A stretch of DNA of 64,000 nucleotides, from contig NZ_QFWW01000001.1 of the NCBI RefSeq assembly GCF_003265345.1, positions 201,852 to 265,851 of the forward strand, written 5' to 3'. This stretch comes from Lentzea terrae (lineage in GTDB: Bacteria > Actinomycetota > Actinomycetes > Mycobacteriales > Pseudonocardiaceae). Below are positions 37,301 through 46,122 of this stretch, in pieces; positions within the stretch are counted from its first letter, which is position 1; each line of letters opens with the position of its first letter. The notes below the pieces were generated by a model. It was not told where the DNA came from. It did no database searches and saw only the letters and a list, made by a program, of their open reading frames with translations. Position numbers and translations under genes: made by a program.

Positions 37301-37639
37301 CGCCGCCCGCACGATGTCCATGGCTTCCTGCGACGAGAGGCCCAGTTCCGCCGACATCGACGCGTACTGGGCCGCCGCCGCACGGATGCGCTCGCGGTTG
37401 TTGTCGCCGTTCGCACTCACCACGGTGCCCGCGCGGCCCCTCGTCTCGACGAGGCCGGCCTCCTCCAGTTCGCGATAGGCCCTGGCCACCGTGTTGACCG
37501 CCAACCCCAGGTCCTTCGCCAGCGCCCGCACCGTGGGCAGTTTGGCGCCCACGGGCAGTTCGCGGCTCGAGATGGCGTGCGCGTAATGCACCCGCACCTG
37601 CTCGTACGGAGGTGTGTCCCCTTGGTAGTCGATCTTCAC
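37286..37639 (-). CDS. GntR-family regulator (YtrA type)
   Basis: 117 residues from the GTG at 37639 (VKIDYQGDTPPYEQ), the usual YtrA-type start. The winged helix includes LPVGAKLPTVRALAKDLGLA, then NTVARAYRELEEAGLVETRG. The short C-terminal dimerisation helix pair is characteristic of YtrA, which commonly controls transporters. It overlaps the convergent methyltransferase gene by 15 bases and is 79 bases downstream of the lipoprotein gene on the same strand. Targets are unknown. Confidence 0.9.
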   Translation of the reverse strand: MKIDYQGDTPPYEQVRVHYAHAISSRELPVGAKLPTVRALAKDLGLAVNTVARAYRELEEAGLVETRGRAGTVVSANGDNNRERIRAAAAQYASMSAELGLSSQEAMDIVRAALLRS

Positions 37640-37718
37640 TGCGCCCCATCCTCCCCGGCGGCCTGTCACTACCTCTGTATTGACCAACGGAGGAGTGCCC
37701 GGGAGGTTGCGGGTCGAT

Positions 37719-38030
37719 TCAGCGAAGATTGGTCTGGTCCGCACCCATCTGCACGTAGAGCTTGCGCCACGCCTGGTCCGCGGCGGTGGCTTCTTCGCCG
37801 TCGCAGTAGGGTTTTGCGCCGTTCGTCGTGTAGTAGCGAAGGATGGACAACGAGACGACGGTGTCCCAATTACCTTCGTCGAAGTACTCCTCGCCCGGCT
37901 GCTGCTCCTGGTGCTTCATGCACGAGATGTCAGACTGCTGTTCGTCGTCGAACTGAGCGTTGGCCACGCCTTCCGAACCGCAGGCGCCCAACGCGGCCAA
38001 GGCGAACACCAACACAACGAGTTTCTTCAT
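37719..38030 (-). CDS. Small lipoprotein (103 aa)
   Basis: Begins MKKLVVLVFALAALGACGSE: a lipoprotein signal peptide with lipobox LGAC, Cys17 becoming the lipidated residue. The mature part is acidic, with two further Cys (SCMKHQ and PYCDGEE) that could make one disulphide. A good ribosome site (AGAGGG) lies in the 15 bases after the transporter gene, so it is the last gene of the DUF4331/TPR/NicO operon. The family is not recognised. It may be a surface-exposed accessory of the metal transporter; inference only. Confidence 0.83.
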   Translation of the reverse strand: MKKLVVLVFALAALGACGSEGVANAQFDDEQQSDISCMKHQEQQPGEEYFDEGNWDTVVSLSILRYYTTNGAKPYCDGEEATAADQAWRKLYVQMGADQTNLR

Positions 38031-38045
38031 GATCCCTCTTCTCGA

Positions 38046-39362
38046 TTAACCGGCCAGCGCGCGCGTGGCCAGACCGACTCCGACGAGCATCACCAGCGCC
38101 GCCGTGCCCAGCGGCGTGAAGTCCGCGAACTTGCGGAAGCGAGCCAACCGCGGACCCAAGCGGTCTCGTAAAGACACCAGCAACAGTCCGGCGGCGGTCA
38201 GCGTCGCCGCCATGCCCAGCCCGTAGGCGAGCACCAGGACCACGCCGAACCACGTGCGGCCCAGTGCGATCGCGCCGAGCAGCACGACCAGTGCGGACGG
38301 CGACGGCACGAGGCCGCCCGCCACGCCCATTCCGACGAGCCCCGCCCGGCGGTGCCCATGACCATGGCCGTGCCCATGACCATGTCCGTGGCCATGCCCA
38401 TTTCCTTCTTGGGCACGCAAACGGCCACGTGAAAGCACCGCCGAGCGGAGCAGCACCCCTCCGATCACCGCGACCAGCAGACCGCTCGCCACGCCGAGCC
38501 AGCGCAGAACTGACTCGCCGGCGATCACGCTGGACACGCTGAGCAGCAGCCCCAGCACCAAGACCCCCGCCGTGTGGGTGATGGTGACCGTGGCCCCGAC
38601 GAGGAGTGCGTCGCGGCGGGTTCCTCGCGAACCCGCCAGATAGGCGGCCATCACGGTCTTGCCGTGGCCGGGCAGCGCCGCGTGCGACGCGCCCAGCACC
38701 AGAGACAGCAGGACCGCACCAATCCCGACCACCGGGGTGAGATCACCCACCAGTCCGACGGCCGCCTTCGTGGCTTCTCCCAACGCTCCAGGCGGGGTGA
38801 CGACAGTTCCCTCGCCTGGTTGTGCGACGAACCGCACCGCCCGCACGTCCAGCGGCGACGACAGCAGGTCGTCCGGGTACGTGCGCAGTTCGTTCGTGAT
38901 CGACTCGGCCGGCGCGCCCGACACCGTCATGTCGACACCGACGACGGTGATCTCGCGCCAGCCGGGCCTGTCCTTCAGGTACGAGTCGCTGAACGTCACC
39001 TCGACCTCGCCGCGCACCGGCAGCACCGCGGTGTACTCGCAGGTCAGCCGCATGGTCGGCAAGCCGGCCTCACCGGGCGGGCGCACGACGTCGGCGTCGC
39101 GCACCTCGAACCGCAGCGCGCGCTCGTCGGCCATGGCGTTCAACGACTTCGCGCGTTCCGCGCACCGCTTGCGGGCGTCGACGAAGTCCCGGTCCTGCAG
39201 GGTCGGAATCTCCGCACTGTCCACAACGGACCGCAGCTCGATCCGGTCCGGGAACACCCGCAGGCCGTCGTAGTGGTTCACGCTGAGGTTGCTGAACGGG
39301 TGCGCCTGCGCCACCCCGCCCATCAGCAGCATGCCGAACAGCACCAGCACGAACACCCTCAT
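38046..39362 (-). CDS. NicO-family nickel/cobalt exporter-like transporter with His-rich loop
   Basis: 438 residues from the ATG at 39362, overlapping the TPR gene. After a signal peptide (MRVFVLVLFGMLLMGGVAQA) come about 180 extracellular residues, then six or so membrane segments. GASHAALPGHGKTVMAAYLAG, in the first transmembrane pair, is the NicO/RcnA signature. The loop between the third and fourth segments has eight consecutive Gly-His pairs, a metal-binding stretch. Family members move Ni or Co across the membrane. The large N-terminal domain is a distinctive form in actinobacteria, commonly found beside DUF4331 genes as here. Confidence 0.88.
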   Translation of the reverse strand: MRVFVLVLFGMLLMGGVAQAHPFSNLSVNHYDGLRVFPDRIELRSVVDSAEIPTLQDRDFVDARKRCAERAKSLNAMADERALRFEVRDADVVRPPGEAGLPTMRLTCEYTAVLPVRGEVEVTFSDSYLKDRPGWREITVVGVDMTVSGAPAESITNELRTYPDDLLSSPLDVRAVRFVAQPGEGTVVTPPGALGEATKAAVGLVGDLTPVVGIGAVLLSLVLGASHAALPGHGKTVMAAYLAGSRGTRRDALLVGATVTITHTAGVLVLGLLLSVSSVIAGESVLRWLGVASGLLVAVIGGVLLRSAVLSRGRLRAQEGNGHGHGHGHGHGHGHGHRRAGLVGMGVAGGLVPSPSALVVLLGAIALGRTWFGVVLVLAYGLGMAATLTAAGLLLVSLRDRLGPRLARFRKFADFTPLGTAALVMLVGVGLATRALAG

Positions 39363-40393
39363 CGCAGACTCCCCAGAATCGCCTCGCGGTGCCGCAGCAC
39401 TTCCGGGTCGCGCCAACCCAGTGCGACGGCTTTGTCGGAGTACGGCAGGGCTTCCGCAGAACGCTTGTTCACGTGCAGAGCCCACGCCAGCGCGTCCGCG
39501 GTGAAGACGCTCTGCCGCTTCGCCCACTCCTTCTCGGCGTACCGCAACGCTTCCGCCGGATCCCCGTGATCGGCGGCGATCAGGGCAGCGGTCAGGTCGT
39601 CGCCACCCAAAGCCTGCAGTTGCCGCAATGCGAGGTCGAACTGCGCCCGCGCCTCCTGCGGATTGCCCGACTTGGCCAAGGCCTTGCCGTACTTCACCAG
39701 GTACTCCGGCGACGGCGCCTTCGCCACGAGTCCGCGATAGACCTCCAGCGCCTCCTGGTCGGAACGCCCGTTCAGTTCGCCCAACTGGAAGCGGCAGAAC
39801 TCGGCCTCGTCCGGGGAAGAAGCCGTCTCCAGCGCCCGTTCCAACGCCCCGCGCGCCTCGTCCAGGCGGCCGTGCAGCTCGAAGTGGTAGGCGGCGCGGG
39901 TGAACGACGCGACGCCCGGCCGCAGGTCCAGCATGCGTTGCAGCGCAACGGAAGCACCGGCGTCGTCGCCGAGCTGAGTCAGTGCGTCGACGAGCACGCC
40001 CTGAGCCTGTGCGGAGTCCGGAAGTGCGGTGACTGCTCGCTGGCCCCAGCCGCGGGCCTCAGCGAACTCGTGCCGGGCGTTGGCCAGTGCACCTCGGCCG
40101 ATGAACGCCTCACCGTTGCCCTCCGGCTTGAGCCGCAACGACTCGGTGAGCGCCCGCTCGGCGCGGGGGTGGTGCTGGGGGTCGAACGTGACGCGGGCGA
40201 GCTCCACGTGGGTGGTGCCGAGCTGCGCCCAGGCAGCGGCGTCCTGCGGGGTTCGGCGGAGCTTGGCCTGCAACGACTCGGCGTTGCGCTGCAAGGAAGA
40301 AGTCTGCGTGGCTGCGGCGGGTGTCGCCGCCTGCGGGGAGACACAGGCGGCGACAGCGAGCAAAGCTGCCAGCAGCGGAATGGTTTTCCACAT
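39359..40393 (-). CDS. TPR-repeat lipoprotein
   Basis: 344 residues from the ATG at 40393 (MWKTIPLLAALLAVAAC), a lipoprotein signal with lipobox AVAAC; GAGGG precedes it. The mature part consists of tetratricopeptide-like helical pairs, for example DAAAWAQLGTTHVELARVTF, ALTESLRLKPEGNGEAFIGR and ARAQFDLALRQLQALGGDDL. It would be anchored outside the membrane as a scaffold. It sits between the DUF4331 gene (15 bases upstream) and the NicO transporter (four-base overlap), so the three probably form one surface system. Confidence 0.88.
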   Translation of the reverse strand: MWKTIPLLAALLAVAACVSPQAATPAAATQTSSLQRNAESLQAKLRRTPQDAAAWAQLGTTHVELARVTFDPQHHPRAERALTESLRLKPEGNGEAFIGRGALANARHEFAEARGWGQRAVTALPDSAQAQGVLVDALTQLGDDAGASVALQRMLDLRPGVASFTRAAYHFELHGRLDEARGALERALETASSPDEAEFCRFQLGELNGRSDQEALEVYRGLVAKAPSPEYLVKYGKALAKSGNPQEARAQFDLALRQLQALGGDDLTAALIAADHGDPAEALRYAEKEWAKRQSVFTADALAWALHVNKRSAEALPYSDKAVALGWRDPEVLRHREAILGSLR

Positions 40394-40408
40394 GTCAGGC
40401 ACCCTCAC

Positions 40409-41818
40409 TCAGTTGGAGTTGACCGCCCGGTTGCTCGGCAGTCCGACGTACGGGAACTTGTCTCCGAAGCGGACGTTGTTCTTGTCCACCCGGTCACCCT
40501 TGGCGAGCGCCGGCACGAGCTTGCCGGTCAGCGCCGCACCCACGACCGCCTGGATCTCGATGTCCACCACGTCGTCGGCGAGCCTGCGGCCGTTCGGGAA
40601 CCCTTGCAGGTCACCGCCGAGCACACCGAGCCGGTTGGGGTTCTTCGTCACCGGCGTGGACATGTTGAGCCGCAACATCTCCGACGGCGCGAACTTCTTC
40701 GGGTCCACGTCGGCGTTGTTCAGCTGCGAGTTGAGATCCGCCTTGATCGGGCCGCCCGCCTTCGTGGTGATCCCCGTCAGGAAGATCTCCACCAGGTCGG
40801 CCCGCGGCGTCTTCGGCGCCGGGATGCCGTAGATCGCCTGGATCAACCGGGCCAGCTCCGGGTCGTTCACCCGGTCCAGCAACGCCTGAACCTTCGCGTC
40901 CCCAACGGGTTCGAGCCCGTTGAACGCGTCCTTGATGGCCGCCGACGACACGACTTCGTTCACCAGCGGGTTGCCCAGCCGGGAGACCTGCACGAAGTTG
41001 CCCTGCGGAGTCGCCTTGCCCGGGTCGAGCTTCAACGTGCGGCGCTCGGTGTCGCTCCACACGCCGATCACCGGGTTGCGCGCCGGGTCGCCCTTGAGCG
41101 CGAGCATCGTCTTGGGCACCTGGATGGCGATCGTGTTGACGTTGTAGCCCATCAGGGTGTCCTGGTTGACCTCCTTCAGGTTGCCGCCGTAGAGCAGGTC
41201 GAACACCCGCAGGTCCAGGAAGAACGAGTCCTCGGCCGGTCCGACGTAGACCTGGCCACCACCGGGGATCTTCGCCGTCGCCTGGTCGCGGATCGCGCCG
41301 AAGTCGGGGAACGACGCGGGGCCGGTGTTCGACGGAGCCGCCCGGCCGCCCCGCACCAGCGTTGTGCTCTTGCCGGGCTCGATCAGCTCGAGGTTGTAGT
41401 TCTGCCGGAACAACAGGTTGTCGTCGTTGATCGACGTGACCGGCCCGTTGTTGTAGAGGAAGGTCTTGTTGCCGCGCCGGTCGTCGGTGTTGAAGGTGAA
41501 CCGGAACGTCTTGTCCGGCACCGCATCCCCGTCGGCGTCGATGTTGACGTCGTACCGGGCGTCCGTGGCCCACGGGTAGAAGTTGGGGCCACCGTTGGGT
41601 TCCTGCAGACCGAACCAGTTCGCGATGAGCGTGACCGTGTCGGGTCTGTCGGGACTCGTGAAGGCGTAGACGTCGGTGTTGTCCACCGCCGGGTCCGCCG
41701 CGATGAGCGGTGCTTCGCGGTGGCTGGAGGCGTGCGCCGCCGGTATCGCCGCCGCGACCGCGACCACGGCGGCGGCGATCGCACCGCGCCGTAATCGCTG
41801 TCTGTTGCTAGTTGGCAT
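40409..41818 (-). CDS. Secreted DUF4331 protein
   Basis: 469 residues with a Tat-like twin-arginine-containing signal (QRLRRGAIAAAVVAVAAAIP). The mature start SSHREAPLIAADPAVDNTDV is the DUF4331 hallmark (SHREAP...DxxDVYAF), and YNVNTIAIQVPKTML and NPVIGVWSDTERR follow. It is exported and probably binds metal or substrate at the surface. First gene of the operon with the TPR lipoprotein, NicO transporter and small lipoprotein, an association seen in several actinobacteria. The function of the family is unknown. Confidence 0.9.
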   Translation of the reverse strand: MPTSNRQRLRRGAIAAAVVAVAAAIPAAHASSHREAPLIAADPAVDNTDVYAFTSPDRPDTVTLIANWFGLQEPNGGPNFYPWATDARYDVNIDADGDAVPDKTFRFTFNTDDRRGNKTFLYNNGPVTSINDDNLLFRQNYNLELIEPGKSTTLVRGGRAAPSNTGPASFPDFGAIRDQATAKIPGGGQVYVGPAEDSFFLDLRVFDLLYGGNLKEVNQDTLMGYNVNTIAIQVPKTMLALKGDPARNPVIGVWSDTERRTLKLDPGKATPQGNFVQVSRLGNPLVNEVVSSAAIKDAFNGLEPVGDAKVQALLDRVNDPELARLIQAIYGIPAPKTPRADLVEIFLTGITTKAGGPIKADLNSQLNNADVDPKKFAPSEMLRLNMSTPVTKNPNRLGVLGGDLQGFPNGRRLADDVVDIEIQAVVGAALTGKLVPALAKGDRVDKNNVRFGDKFPYVGLPSNRAVNSN

Positions 41819-41875
41819 TGTCCTGCTCCCTTCCCACGGCGGGGATTCGGAAGCAGGACGCCTGCCGGTTCGGAC

Positions 41876-42274
41876 TTATTCTGCGGACTTCGGCGCGACG
41901 ACCGTGCCGCGCGCCCGCGTTACGACGATCGGCTCAGCGAGCAGATCCGCCGCGCTCGGTCCGCGATCGGGTGCCGACCGGCACACCACGCGCGCCTCGA
42001 ACTCGATCTCGCGCGAGCGCTTTCCTATGCGCACCAACGTCGCCGTGGCCTCGATGACGTCACCGGCCTGGATCGGCGCCACGAACTCGACGGAGCTGTA
42101 CCCCGCGAACAGCCCCTCGTCGGAGTCCGTGTGGATCAGCAGCTCGGTGGCGACGTCACCGAACATGCCGAGCCCGTAGGCACCGTCGACCAGGTTGCCG
42201 CCGTAGTGTGCGTGCGAGTGCGGCACGTAACGGCGGTGCGTCACCGAGAAACCTTCGACCAAAGCCCCGCTCAC
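41876..42274 (-). CDS. kal: 3-aminobutyryl-CoA ammonia-lyase-like hotdog protein
   Basis: 132 residues from a GTG overlapping the kamE stop. It is a hotdog-fold protein ([20 protein letters not shown], then [20 protein letters not shown]), close in size to the clostridial Kal. Kal removes ammonia from 3-aminobutyryl-CoA to give crotonyl-CoA in lysine fermentation. The identity is carried mostly by the operon (kdd, kamD, kamE immediately upstream); on its own it would be called a MaoC/thioesterase-like hotdog protein. It is the last gene of the operon. Confidence 0.82.
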   Translation of the reverse strand: MSGALVEGFSVTHRRYVPHSHAHYGGNLVDGAYGLGMFGDVATELLIHTDSDEGLFAGYSSVEFVAPIQAGDVIEATATLVRIGKRSREIEFEARVVCRSAPDRGPSAADLLAEPIVVTRARGTVVAPKSAE

Positions 42275-43014
42275 GCGGCGACCCCCTTCTTCTCCTGCAT
42301 CGCGTGCACCAGGTAGCTCGCGACCTCACCCGGCGTGGTTCCCCGGCTGAACACCCGATCCACCCCGAGTTCCGCTGCCATCAGCGGATCGAACCGCGGG
42401 CCGCCCGCGACGAGCAGCGGCCGCCTGTCCCCCATCGCCTCGCGGAACGCCGCGGACATCTCCTGCGTGTTCAGGATGTGCGCGTCCCGCTGGGTCACGA
42501 CCTGGGAGATCAGCACGGCGTCGGCCTTCTCCGCGCGGGCGCTGCGGACCAGCTCGGGGACGGAGACCTGCGCGCCGAGGTTCACGACCTTCAGCTCGCG
42601 GTAGTACTCCAGGCCCTTCTCCCCGGCGAACCCCTTGATGTTGAGGATCGCGTCGATGCCGACCGTGTGCGCGTCCGTGCCGATGCAGCCGCCGACGACG
42701 ACCAGCTTGCGCCGCAACACCTTCTTCAGCGTGGTGTTGACTTCGGCCGGGGACAGCAGCGGGTACTCGCGCTCGACGACCTTGACCTCGTCGAGGTCCA
42801 CGAGGTGCTTGACCGAGCCGTAGACGACGAAGAACGTGAAGTCCTCGCCGATGGGGTTCGAGTGGACCACCATCGCGGGGTCCATGCCCATCTTGTTCGC
42901 GAGCTGCTGTGCCGCGCCGTCCGCCTTGGGGCCGAAGGGAATCGGCAGCGTGAACGACGTCTGGATCATGCCGTCACCGGTGGTGTCGCCGTACGGCCTC
43001 ACGTACCTGGTCAT
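42271..43014 (-). CDS. kamE: Lysine 5,6-aminomutase beta subunit (B12-binding)
   Basis: 247 residues. The cobalamin motif is GTDAHTVG, with D114-x-H116-x-x-G119, the lower axial His ligand. K142 in [12 protein letters not shown] lies where the clostridial enzyme has the Lys that binds pyridoxal phosphate. With the alpha subunit it moves the terminal amino group of D-lysine or beta-lysine from C6 to C5. ATGA overlaps join it to kamD upstream and to kal downstream. Slightly shorter than the clostridial subunit. Confidence 0.93.
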   Translation of the reverse strand: MTRYVRPYGDTTGDGMIQTSFTLPIPFGPKADGAAQQLANKMGMDPAMVVHSNPIGEDFTFFVVYGSVKHLVDLDEVKVVEREYPLLSPAEVNTTLKKVLRRKLVVVGGCIGTDAHTVGIDAILNIKGFAGEKGLEYYRELKVVNLGAQVSVPELVRSARAEKADAVLISQVVTQRDAHILNTQEMSAAFREAMGDRRPLLVAGGPRFDPLMAAELGVDRVFSRGTTPGEVASYLVHAMQEKKGVAA

Positions 43015-44579
43015 GCCTGGGCCTCCAGCAGCTCGCTCGCCGGGTTGAAGTACTCGTCCGCCTTCTCGACGACGCCGTCCGCGCCCTTGCCCTTGTCCGC
43101 CGGGCGCTTCATCAGGCCGAACGTGCCGTCCGCGATGGCGTTCAACAGGCCGTCGTCCACGATGCGCTCCAGCAGATCCACGGCCTCGCCGAGCACCTGG
43201 TGCGCACGCTTGACGATCAGGCCGTCCTGTGCGGGGCGGAAGTCCTCTGCGAGGCTGCCCGCCGCGTTGAGCACGTACCGGACGTTCTGCAGCGCGAGGT
43301 CGCGGTCGGAGAGGAACGGCGTCACAACGGCTTCGGTCATCATGCCGACGAGCAGAATGGACTGTCCGGTCAGGACACCGGCGAGGTTGAAGAACCCGTC
43401 CAGCAGGTAGCCGTTGAAGACGTCGCCCGTCATGTGCTTGGTGGGCGGCATCCACTTCAGCGGTGCGTCCGGGAAGAGCTCGCGGGCCAGCAGCGCGTGG
43501 GCGAGCTCGAGGCGGAACGAGTCGGGCACCTTCGGGTTGATCTCGAAGGCGTGGCCGAGGCCCAGCAGGTGGTCGGGCAGTCCCGCCTCGTGGGCGAAGT
43601 GCTCGTTGAGCAGCTGGCTCACCGTCACCGTGTGGGCGGCGTCGACGGCGTCCGCGGTGGTGAGGTAGTTGTCCTCGCCGGTGTTGATGATGATGCCGGC
43701 GCGGGCGTGGACCTGGCGGCTGAAGCGCTGGTCGACGAACGTGCGGATCGGGTTGATGTCCCGGAACAGGATGCCGTACATCGAGTCGTTCAACATCATG
43801 TCGAGCCGCTGGAGTCCGGCCAGGACCGCGATTTCCGGCATGCACAGGCCGGACGCGTAGTTGGTCAGCCGGACGTACCGGCCGACCTCCTTCGACACGT
43901 CGTCGAGCGCCGCCCGCATGATCCGGAAGTTCTCCTGCGTGGCGTACGTGCCCGCGAAACCGTGGTGCGTGGCGCCTTCCGGCACGTAGTCGAGCAGCGA
44001 CTGGCCGGTCGAGCGGATCACGGCGATGATGTCGGCGCCCGCGCGGGCCGCATTTTGGGCCTGCACAACGTCTTCGTCGATGTCGCCGGTCGCGACGATC
44101 AGGTAGATCCACGGACGTTGCGCCGGGTCGCCGAGTTTGGCGACCAGCTTGTCGCGCTGCGCCCGGTTGCGGTCGACCGTCTTGAGGCCCTTGGCGACGG
44201 CGGACGTGGCTGACTTCTTGGCGGCGGTCCGGTCCTTGCCTGTGGGGATCTTGAACTGGATCTGCCCCGCCGCGGTGGCCTCCGCGAGCTCGGTCAGCGT
44301 GCCGAGGTTGTTCTCGCGAAGTGCGTGGAATGCCGGGAGCACCACGCCGTGCTCCAGCCCGCACTGCTCGCGGACCGTGTCGATCACGCGGTTGACCCAC
44401 GGCACGTCACCGGCGCGGTGGGTGGAGTCCGCGCCGGTGATGCCGGCCAGGCGAAGTGTGGCGCGCTCGACGGCGACGGTGGTGTGCGCCTTCGCGATGG
44501 ACACCACCGGTTCGGCCGCCCGCGCCGCGAGTTCGCGCGCGGTGGCGACGACCTTGGGGTCGAGGTCGAGCAACGCCAT
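43011..44579 (-). CDS. kamD: Lysine 5,6-aminomutase alpha subunit
   Basis: 522 residues, the usual size, with conserved blocks DVPWVNRVIDTVREQCGLEH, VATGDIDEDVVQAQNAARAG, FAGTYATQENFRIMRAALDD and MPPTKHMTGDVF. It forms the TIM-barrel part that holds adenosylcobalamin and pyridoxal phosphate with KamE. The start at 44579 is three bases after the stop of the amidohydrolase gene. The role here is conversion of beta-lysine (3,6-diaminohexanoate) to 3,5-diaminohexanoate, the substrate of the neighbouring Kdd. B12 is required. Confidence 0.94.
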   Translation of the reverse strand: MALLDLDPKVVATARELAARAAEPVVSIAKAHTTVAVERATLRLAGITGADSTHRAGDVPWVNRVIDTVREQCGLEHGVVLPAFHALRENNLGTLTELAEATAAGQIQFKIPTGKDRTAAKKSATSAVAKGLKTVDRNRAQRDKLVAKLGDPAQRPWIYLIVATGDIDEDVVQAQNAARAGADIIAVIRSTGQSLLDYVPEGATHHGFAGTYATQENFRIMRAALDDVSKEVGRYVRLTNYASGLCMPEIAVLAGLQRLDMMLNDSMYGILFRDINPIRTFVDQRFSRQVHARAGIIINTGEDNYLTTADAVDAAHTVTVSQLLNEHFAHEAGLPDHLLGLGHAFEINPKVPDSFRLELAHALLARELFPDAPLKWMPPTKHMTGDVFNGYLLDGFFNLAGVLTGQSILLVGMMTEAVVTPFLSDRDLALQNVRYVLNAAGSLAEDFRPAQDGLIVKRAHQVLGEAVDLLERIVDDGLLNAIADGTFGLMKRPADKGKGADGVVEKADEYFNPASELLEAQA

Positions 44580-44582
44580 GAG

Positions 44583-46121
44583 TCACTTCCTCTCGTAAAT
44601 TGTCCGGCCGTTCAGGACGGTTCGCACGCAGACGGGCGCGGGCCCGGTCAGGTCGGGCAGCCCGGGCACGCCCGAGCGGGGGTCGGTGGACCAGCGCTGC
44701 ACCCGCGAGTCGCTGGCGGCCACCACGAGGTCACCGGTCTCCCACACCGCGTACGTGGCAGGAGCGCCGGGCTGGAGCGTGCCGGTCAGCCCGTCGTCCA
44801 CGCCCGCGGCTCGCCAGCCGCCGCGTGTGTGGGCGGTGAAGGCAGCGCGTGGCGAGATGCCGTGCCCGTTGGTCTTGTGGTGCACCGCAGCGCGCACGGC
44901 GGCCCACGGGTTGATGGCGGTCACCGGGGTGTCGGAGCCGAACGCCAGCACGACGCCTGCTGCGGCGAGCTTGGAAAAGGGGTTGAGCCCCACTCCGCGC
45001 TCCGCCCCGAGGCGCTGCACGTACATACCGGTCGGGCCGCCCCACTCGGCGTCGAACAGGGGCTGAACGGACGCGATGACGCCCCACCCGGCCAGTTGCT
45101 GCGCCTGCTCGGCGGTGACCATCTCCACGTGCTCCAGGCGGTGCCGCGCACTCGCGAGGTTCGGGGTGCCGAGCGCCTTCTCGGCGATGGTGAAGCCTTC
45201 GATCACGGCGGCCATGCCCGCGTCGCCGATGACGTGGAAGCCCGCCTGGATGCCCTCTTCGGTGCACTTGATCAGGTGGTCGGCGATCTGCCGGCCGGTC
45301 AGGTAGAGCGCGCCGGACGTGTCGGCGTCCGCGTAGGGCTCGACCAGCGCGGCGGTGCGGGAGCCGAGCGCGCCGTCGACGAAGTGGTCGCCGGCGAGGC
45401 CGCGGACCTCGACCGACGGTTTGTCGTGGGCGCCCCAGTAGGCGACGACCTCGGGTCCCTCGCCGTGCTGCAGCAGTTCGCGCAGGTCGTCCTCGCTCGA
45501 GATGTCCGGGCCGGCGCACTCGTGGACGCTCGCGATGCCCATGCTCGCCGCGTGGCGGAGGAACGTCAGCTGAGCTGCCTGGCGTTGTTCCGGCGTGATG
45601 GCCGCTTTGGCCGTGCCGCGCACGTGGTGGTGGGCTGCGCGCGAAAGGGGACCGTCGTCGCTGTAGCCGTCGGCGTTCTTGGCTTCGTCGGTGATCAGGT
45701 CGGAGGAGACAAGCGCAGAGTGCACGTCGATGCGCGACAGGTAGACCGTCTTGCCCTGAGCCGCCTCGTCGATCTCCGCACGCGTCGGCGGACGGTTCTC
45801 CGGCCATCGGGTCTCGTCCCAGCCGTGCCCCCACACCAGCGGGCCCTCGGCGTCGCGGACCTGCTGGAGCAGTTCCTGGATGGACGACGTGCGGGTCAGG
45901 TCGAGGCCGGTCAGCAGCAGACCGGCACTCGTGGCGTGCACGTGGGCGTCGACGAACGCGGGCGCGACGAACGCACCGTGCAGCTCGACGACCTCGGCGT
46001 CGGGGTGCAGCGCGCGGCCCACCGAGTCCTGGCCGATCCACACGATGACGCCGTCCGTGACGGCCATGGCCGTCGCATCCGGTGCGTAGATGCGGCCGCC
46101 GACCAAAAGTTGCGTACTCAC
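44583..46121 (-). CDS. YtcJ-like amidohydrolase in the lysine operon
   Basis: 512 residues from the GTG at 46121, one base after the kdd stop. It is a metal-dependent amidohydrolase of the YtcJ/NfdA group: FVDAHVHATSAGLLLTGLDL with the HxH metal pair, HVIGDAGM, RLEHVEM with a His, and AFGSDTPVTAINPWAAVRAA with the catalytic Asp. The reaction is unknown; clostridial kam operons do not need such an enzyme. Its place between kdd and kamD, with almost no spacing, suggests a job in the same pathway, perhaps hydrolysis of a cyclised or acylated lysine-derived intermediate. That is inference. Confidence 0.87.
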   Translation of the reverse strand: MSTQLLVGGRIYAPDATAMAVTDGVIVWIGQDSVGRALHPDAEVVELHGAFVAPAFVDAHVHATSAGLLLTGLDLTRTSSIQELLQQVRDAEGPLVWGHGWDETRWPENRPPTRAEIDEAAQGKTVYLSRIDVHSALVSSDLITDEAKNADGYSDDGPLSRAAHHHVRGTAKAAITPEQRQAAQLTFLRHAASMGIASVHECAGPDISSEDDLRELLQHGEGPEVVAYWGAHDKPSVEVRGLAGDHFVDGALGSRTAALVEPYADADTSGALYLTGRQIADHLIKCTEEGIQAGFHVIGDAGMAAVIEGFTIAEKALGTPNLASARHRLEHVEMVTAEQAQQLAGWGVIASVQPLFDAEWGGPTGMYVQRLGAERGVGLNPFSKLAAAGVVLAFGSDTPVTAINPWAAVRAAVHHKTNGHGISPRAAFTAHTRGGWRAAGVDDGLTGTLQPGAPATYAVWETGDLVVAASDSRVQRWSTDPRSGVPGLPDLTGPAPVCVRTVLNGRTIYERK

Positions 46122-46122
46122 G

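Noticed and set aside
38340..38402. Short tandem repeats of CATG-containing hexamers, possible CRISPR or satellite
   Set aside because: They encode the Gly-His repeats of the NicO loop in frame; no spacers, no leader, no cas genes.
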